Source of the DNA: an uncultured Rhodospirillaceae bacterium | Lineage (GTDB): Bacteria; Pseudomonadota; Alphaproteobacteria; Rhodospirillales; Casp-alpha2 | Direction: 5' to 3' | Assembly: GCA_913048145.1 (NCBI GenBank) | Contig: CAJWVP010000002.1 | Location: 1-33,940 of the forward strand | Length of the DNA stretch: 33,940 nucleotides | Shown here: positions 32,541 through 33,940 of the stretch, piece after piece | Position numbering within the stretch: the stretch's first letter is position 1 | Layout of the letters: each line of letters opens with the position of its first letter | Notes under the pieces: generated by a model | The model's database searches: none | What the model was told of the DNA's origin: nothing | The model's input: the letters and a program-made list of their open reading frames with translations, nothing else | Program-made: the position numbers and the translations under genes

Positions 32541-33608
32541 ATGCTAACTAGCCTTGTCTCTGCGCCTTGCATGTGGATGCGGGGTGGCACCTCGAAAGGT
32601 GGATACTTCCTAGCCGATCACCTGCCGGCAGATGAAGCGTCGCGCGACAACTTTCTCCTACGCGTCATGGGCTCGCCCGATCCGCGGCAGATTGACGGCA
32701 TGGGCGGCGCTGATCCGCTGACGTCGAAGGTCGCCGTAGTGAAACCTTCAAGCCGTGGCGGCGTCGATGTGGACTATCTTTTCCTGCAGGTTTTCATCGA
32801 CCAGGCCATTGTCACGGACGTGCAAAACTGCGGTAACATCCTAGCCGGCGTTGGGCCCTTCGCCATCGAACGCGGCATCGTGGACGCCACCGACGGCGTC
32901 ACCCCGGTGACCATCTTCATGGAGAACACAGACCAAGTCGCCATCGTCCGGGTGCCGACGCCCGGGGGCATCTTGGACTACTCAGGCGATGCCCAGATCG
33001 ATGGCGTCCCCGGTACTGCCGGAGCCATTCCCATTACCTTCAAGGATACGGCCGGCTCCACCTGCGGCGCACTCTTGCCGACGGGGAACGCCCTGGATGT
33101 CATCGACGGTGTAGAGGTGACCATGATCGACAATGGTATGCCCGTGGTCGTGATGCGGGCTGCCGACATGGGGATCACGGGCACGGAAACCCGAGAGGAA
33201 CTAGACGCGCATGAGGGCCTAAAGGTGAAGCTGGAGTCCATTCGTCTGCAGGCCGGGCCGATTATGAACCTCGGAGAAGTCACGGAAAAATCCGTGCCTA
33301 AGATGACTATGGTGAGCGTGCCGAGATCGGGTGGGATTATCTCGACACGCACCTTCACACCGCACCGTTGCCATGCCTCCATTGGGGTCTTGGGTGCGGT
33401 CAGCGTCGCTAGCGCGGCTGTTCTTGAAGGCTCGCCTGCGTACGATTTAGCGAACATCCCGGACGGAAAGACAAAAACCATGGCGGTGGAGCATCCCATC
33501 GGCGAAATGACTGTGGTTATGGAAATGGCTGCAAATGGCAATATCGAGAGCGCCGCCATTCTGCGCACGGCCCGTAAGTTGATGGACGGCACCGTATTTG
33601 TCGATTGA
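32541..33608 (+). CDS. galD: 4-oxalomesaconate tautomerase/isomerase (PrpF family)
   Basis: PrpF-like isomerase, 355 residues, converting the keto/enol or double-bond isomers of 4-oxalomesaconate so that GalB can hydrate it. It starts with the PrpF motif MWMRGGTSKG (11-20). Lys63 (TSKVAVV) and Cys97 (NCGNIL) lie three positions from the Lys66/Cys100 pair I recall for Sphingobium LigU, so catalysis of the LigU kind is plausible. The late FTPHRCHASIGVLGAV segment is also typical. The ATG is three bases after the galB stop. Among PrpF proteins, methylaconitate isomerase is the alternative, but the ring-cleavage neighbours decide for GalD/LigU. Confidence 0.9.
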   Translation: MLTSLVSAPCMWMRGGTSKGGYFLADHLPADEASRDNFLLRVMGSPDPRQIDGMGGADPLTSKVAVVKPSSRGGVDVDYLFLQVFIDQAIVTDVQNCGNILAGVGPFAIERGIVDATDGVTPVTIFMENTDQVAIVRVPTPGGILDYSGDAQIDGVPGTAGAIPITFKDTAGSTCGALLPTGNALDVIDGVEVTMIDNGMPVVVMRAADMGITGTETREELDAHEGLKVKLESIRLQAGPIMNLGEVTEKSVPKMTMVSVPRSGGIISTRTFTPHRCHASIGVLGAVSVASAAVLEGSPAYDLANIPDGKTKTMAVEHPIGEMTVVMEMAANGNIESAAILRTARKLMDGTVFVD

Positions 33609-33613
33609 GAGGA

Positions 33614-33940
33614 ATGAGCGTGGATTCAGACTATTTGCCTTTTCATCCAAACCCGTCGAAGCCAACTTATGTCGTGCCGGCGGACGCCGTCGATGCGCAC
33701 TGCCACGTGTTCGGCCCGGCGGCCGAATTCCCTTTCGCGCCAGAACGTAAGTACACTCCCTGTGATGCGTCGAAGCAGCAGCTCTTCGATCTCCGCGATC
33801 ACTTGGGTTTATCGCGCAACGTCATCGTTCAAGCGACCTGCCACGGGAAGAACAACGACGCCATGGTCGATGCCTTGCGTGCCGCCGGCGATTTAACCCG
33901 TGGCGTCGCTATGGTCGGACCGGACATCACCGATGATGGG
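33614..33940 (+). CDS. ligI: 2-pyrone-4,6-dicarboxylate lactonase, 3'-truncated by window edge
   Basis: First 109 codons of LigI, an amidohydrolase-superfamily enzyme that opens 2-pyrone-4,6-dicarboxylate to 4-oxalomesaconate. Seen: VDAHCHVFGPAAEFPF (26-41), RKYTPCDAS, LRDHLGLSRNVIVQATCHG and GVAMVGPDI, all characteristic of LigI. The frame is open to the end of the window. Two starts are possible: ATG 33614, one base after a GAGAGGA site, and GTG 33620, which is better spaced from it; the protein differs by two residues. It is the third gene of galB-galD-ligI, 5 bases after galD. The dehydrogenase LigC and aldolase LigK would be needed to complete the route and may lie beyond the window. Confidence 0.92.
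   Translation, partial: MSVDSDYLPFHPNPSKPTYVVPADAVDAHCHVFGPAAEFPFAPERKYTPCDASKQQLFDLRDHLGLSRNVIVQATCHGKNNDAMVDALRAAGDLTRGVAMVGPDITDDG

Noticed and set aside
1..33940. CRISPR array, tRNA or rRNA genes, insertion sequences, integrase or attachment sites
   Set aside because: No regularly spaced repeats, cloverleaf-like sequence, transposase motif or rRNA-like stretch was seen by eye on either strand.

Overview
The window looks like a chromosomal segment of an alphaproteobacterium, probably an environmental or marine heterotroph. Most genes are GC-rich (one sampled 60-base line at 14041 has 38 G+C), they use ATG/GTG/TTG starts behind clear purine-rich ribosome sites, and they are packed into short catabolic operons. 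I see no rRNA, tRNA, CRISPR array, insertion sequence or phage gene.

Layout. 1-4119: the 3' part of a betaine/homocysteine S-methyltransferase, glyoxalase I, a conserved hypothetical gene and an AraC-MGMT DNA repair protein, with the wreckage of two lost genes between them (an MFS transporter with its middle deleted, and an agmatinase tail). 4310-8957: a complete branched-chain-amino-acid-type ABC importer (binding protein, two permeases, two ATPases) in strikingly AT-rich DNA (20 G+C in the 60 bases at 5701), with a perfect hairpin terminator after the binding-protein gene. 9098-16449: an eight-gene co-directional acyl-CoA operon: acyl-CoA dehydrogenase, a cysteine-less thiolase-like protein with its DUF35 partner, CaiB-type CoA transferase, MaoC hydratase, CitE-like lyase, a second CoA transferase and an SDR dehydrogenase. 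The transferase/hydratase/lyase core resembles itaconate or mesaconate (C5-dicarboxylate) catabolism. The thiolase/DUF35 pair resembles the retro-aldolases of steroid side-chain degradation.

16528-18089: dgoK-dgoA (2-keto-3-deoxygalactonate kinase and aldolase) on the minus strand. 18557-21072: an MFS exporter and a phytanoyl-CoA-type dioxygenase. 21449-27207: an epoxide hydrolase, an unusual asparaginase-family protein, a 2-keto-4-pentenoate hydratase family protein, a CobW-type metal GTPase and a glutaredoxin-DinB fusion. 27283-33940: a divergent aconitase paralogue, then the protocatechuate 4,5-cleavage pathway. ligA-ligB run on the minus strand and face galB-galD-ligI on the plus strand, with ligI cut by the window end.

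Taken together, the window imports an organic acid or amino acid, activates and cleaves CoA esters, and opens aromatic rings toward pyruvate and oxaloacetate. Two recurrent themes stand out. The first is gene decay by large deletion, with three remnants, two of which keep gene ends. The second is enzymes whose usual catalytic residues have been replaced (thiolase, MaoC, asparaginase, aconitase). All functional calls are read from sequence motifs and gene order alone.
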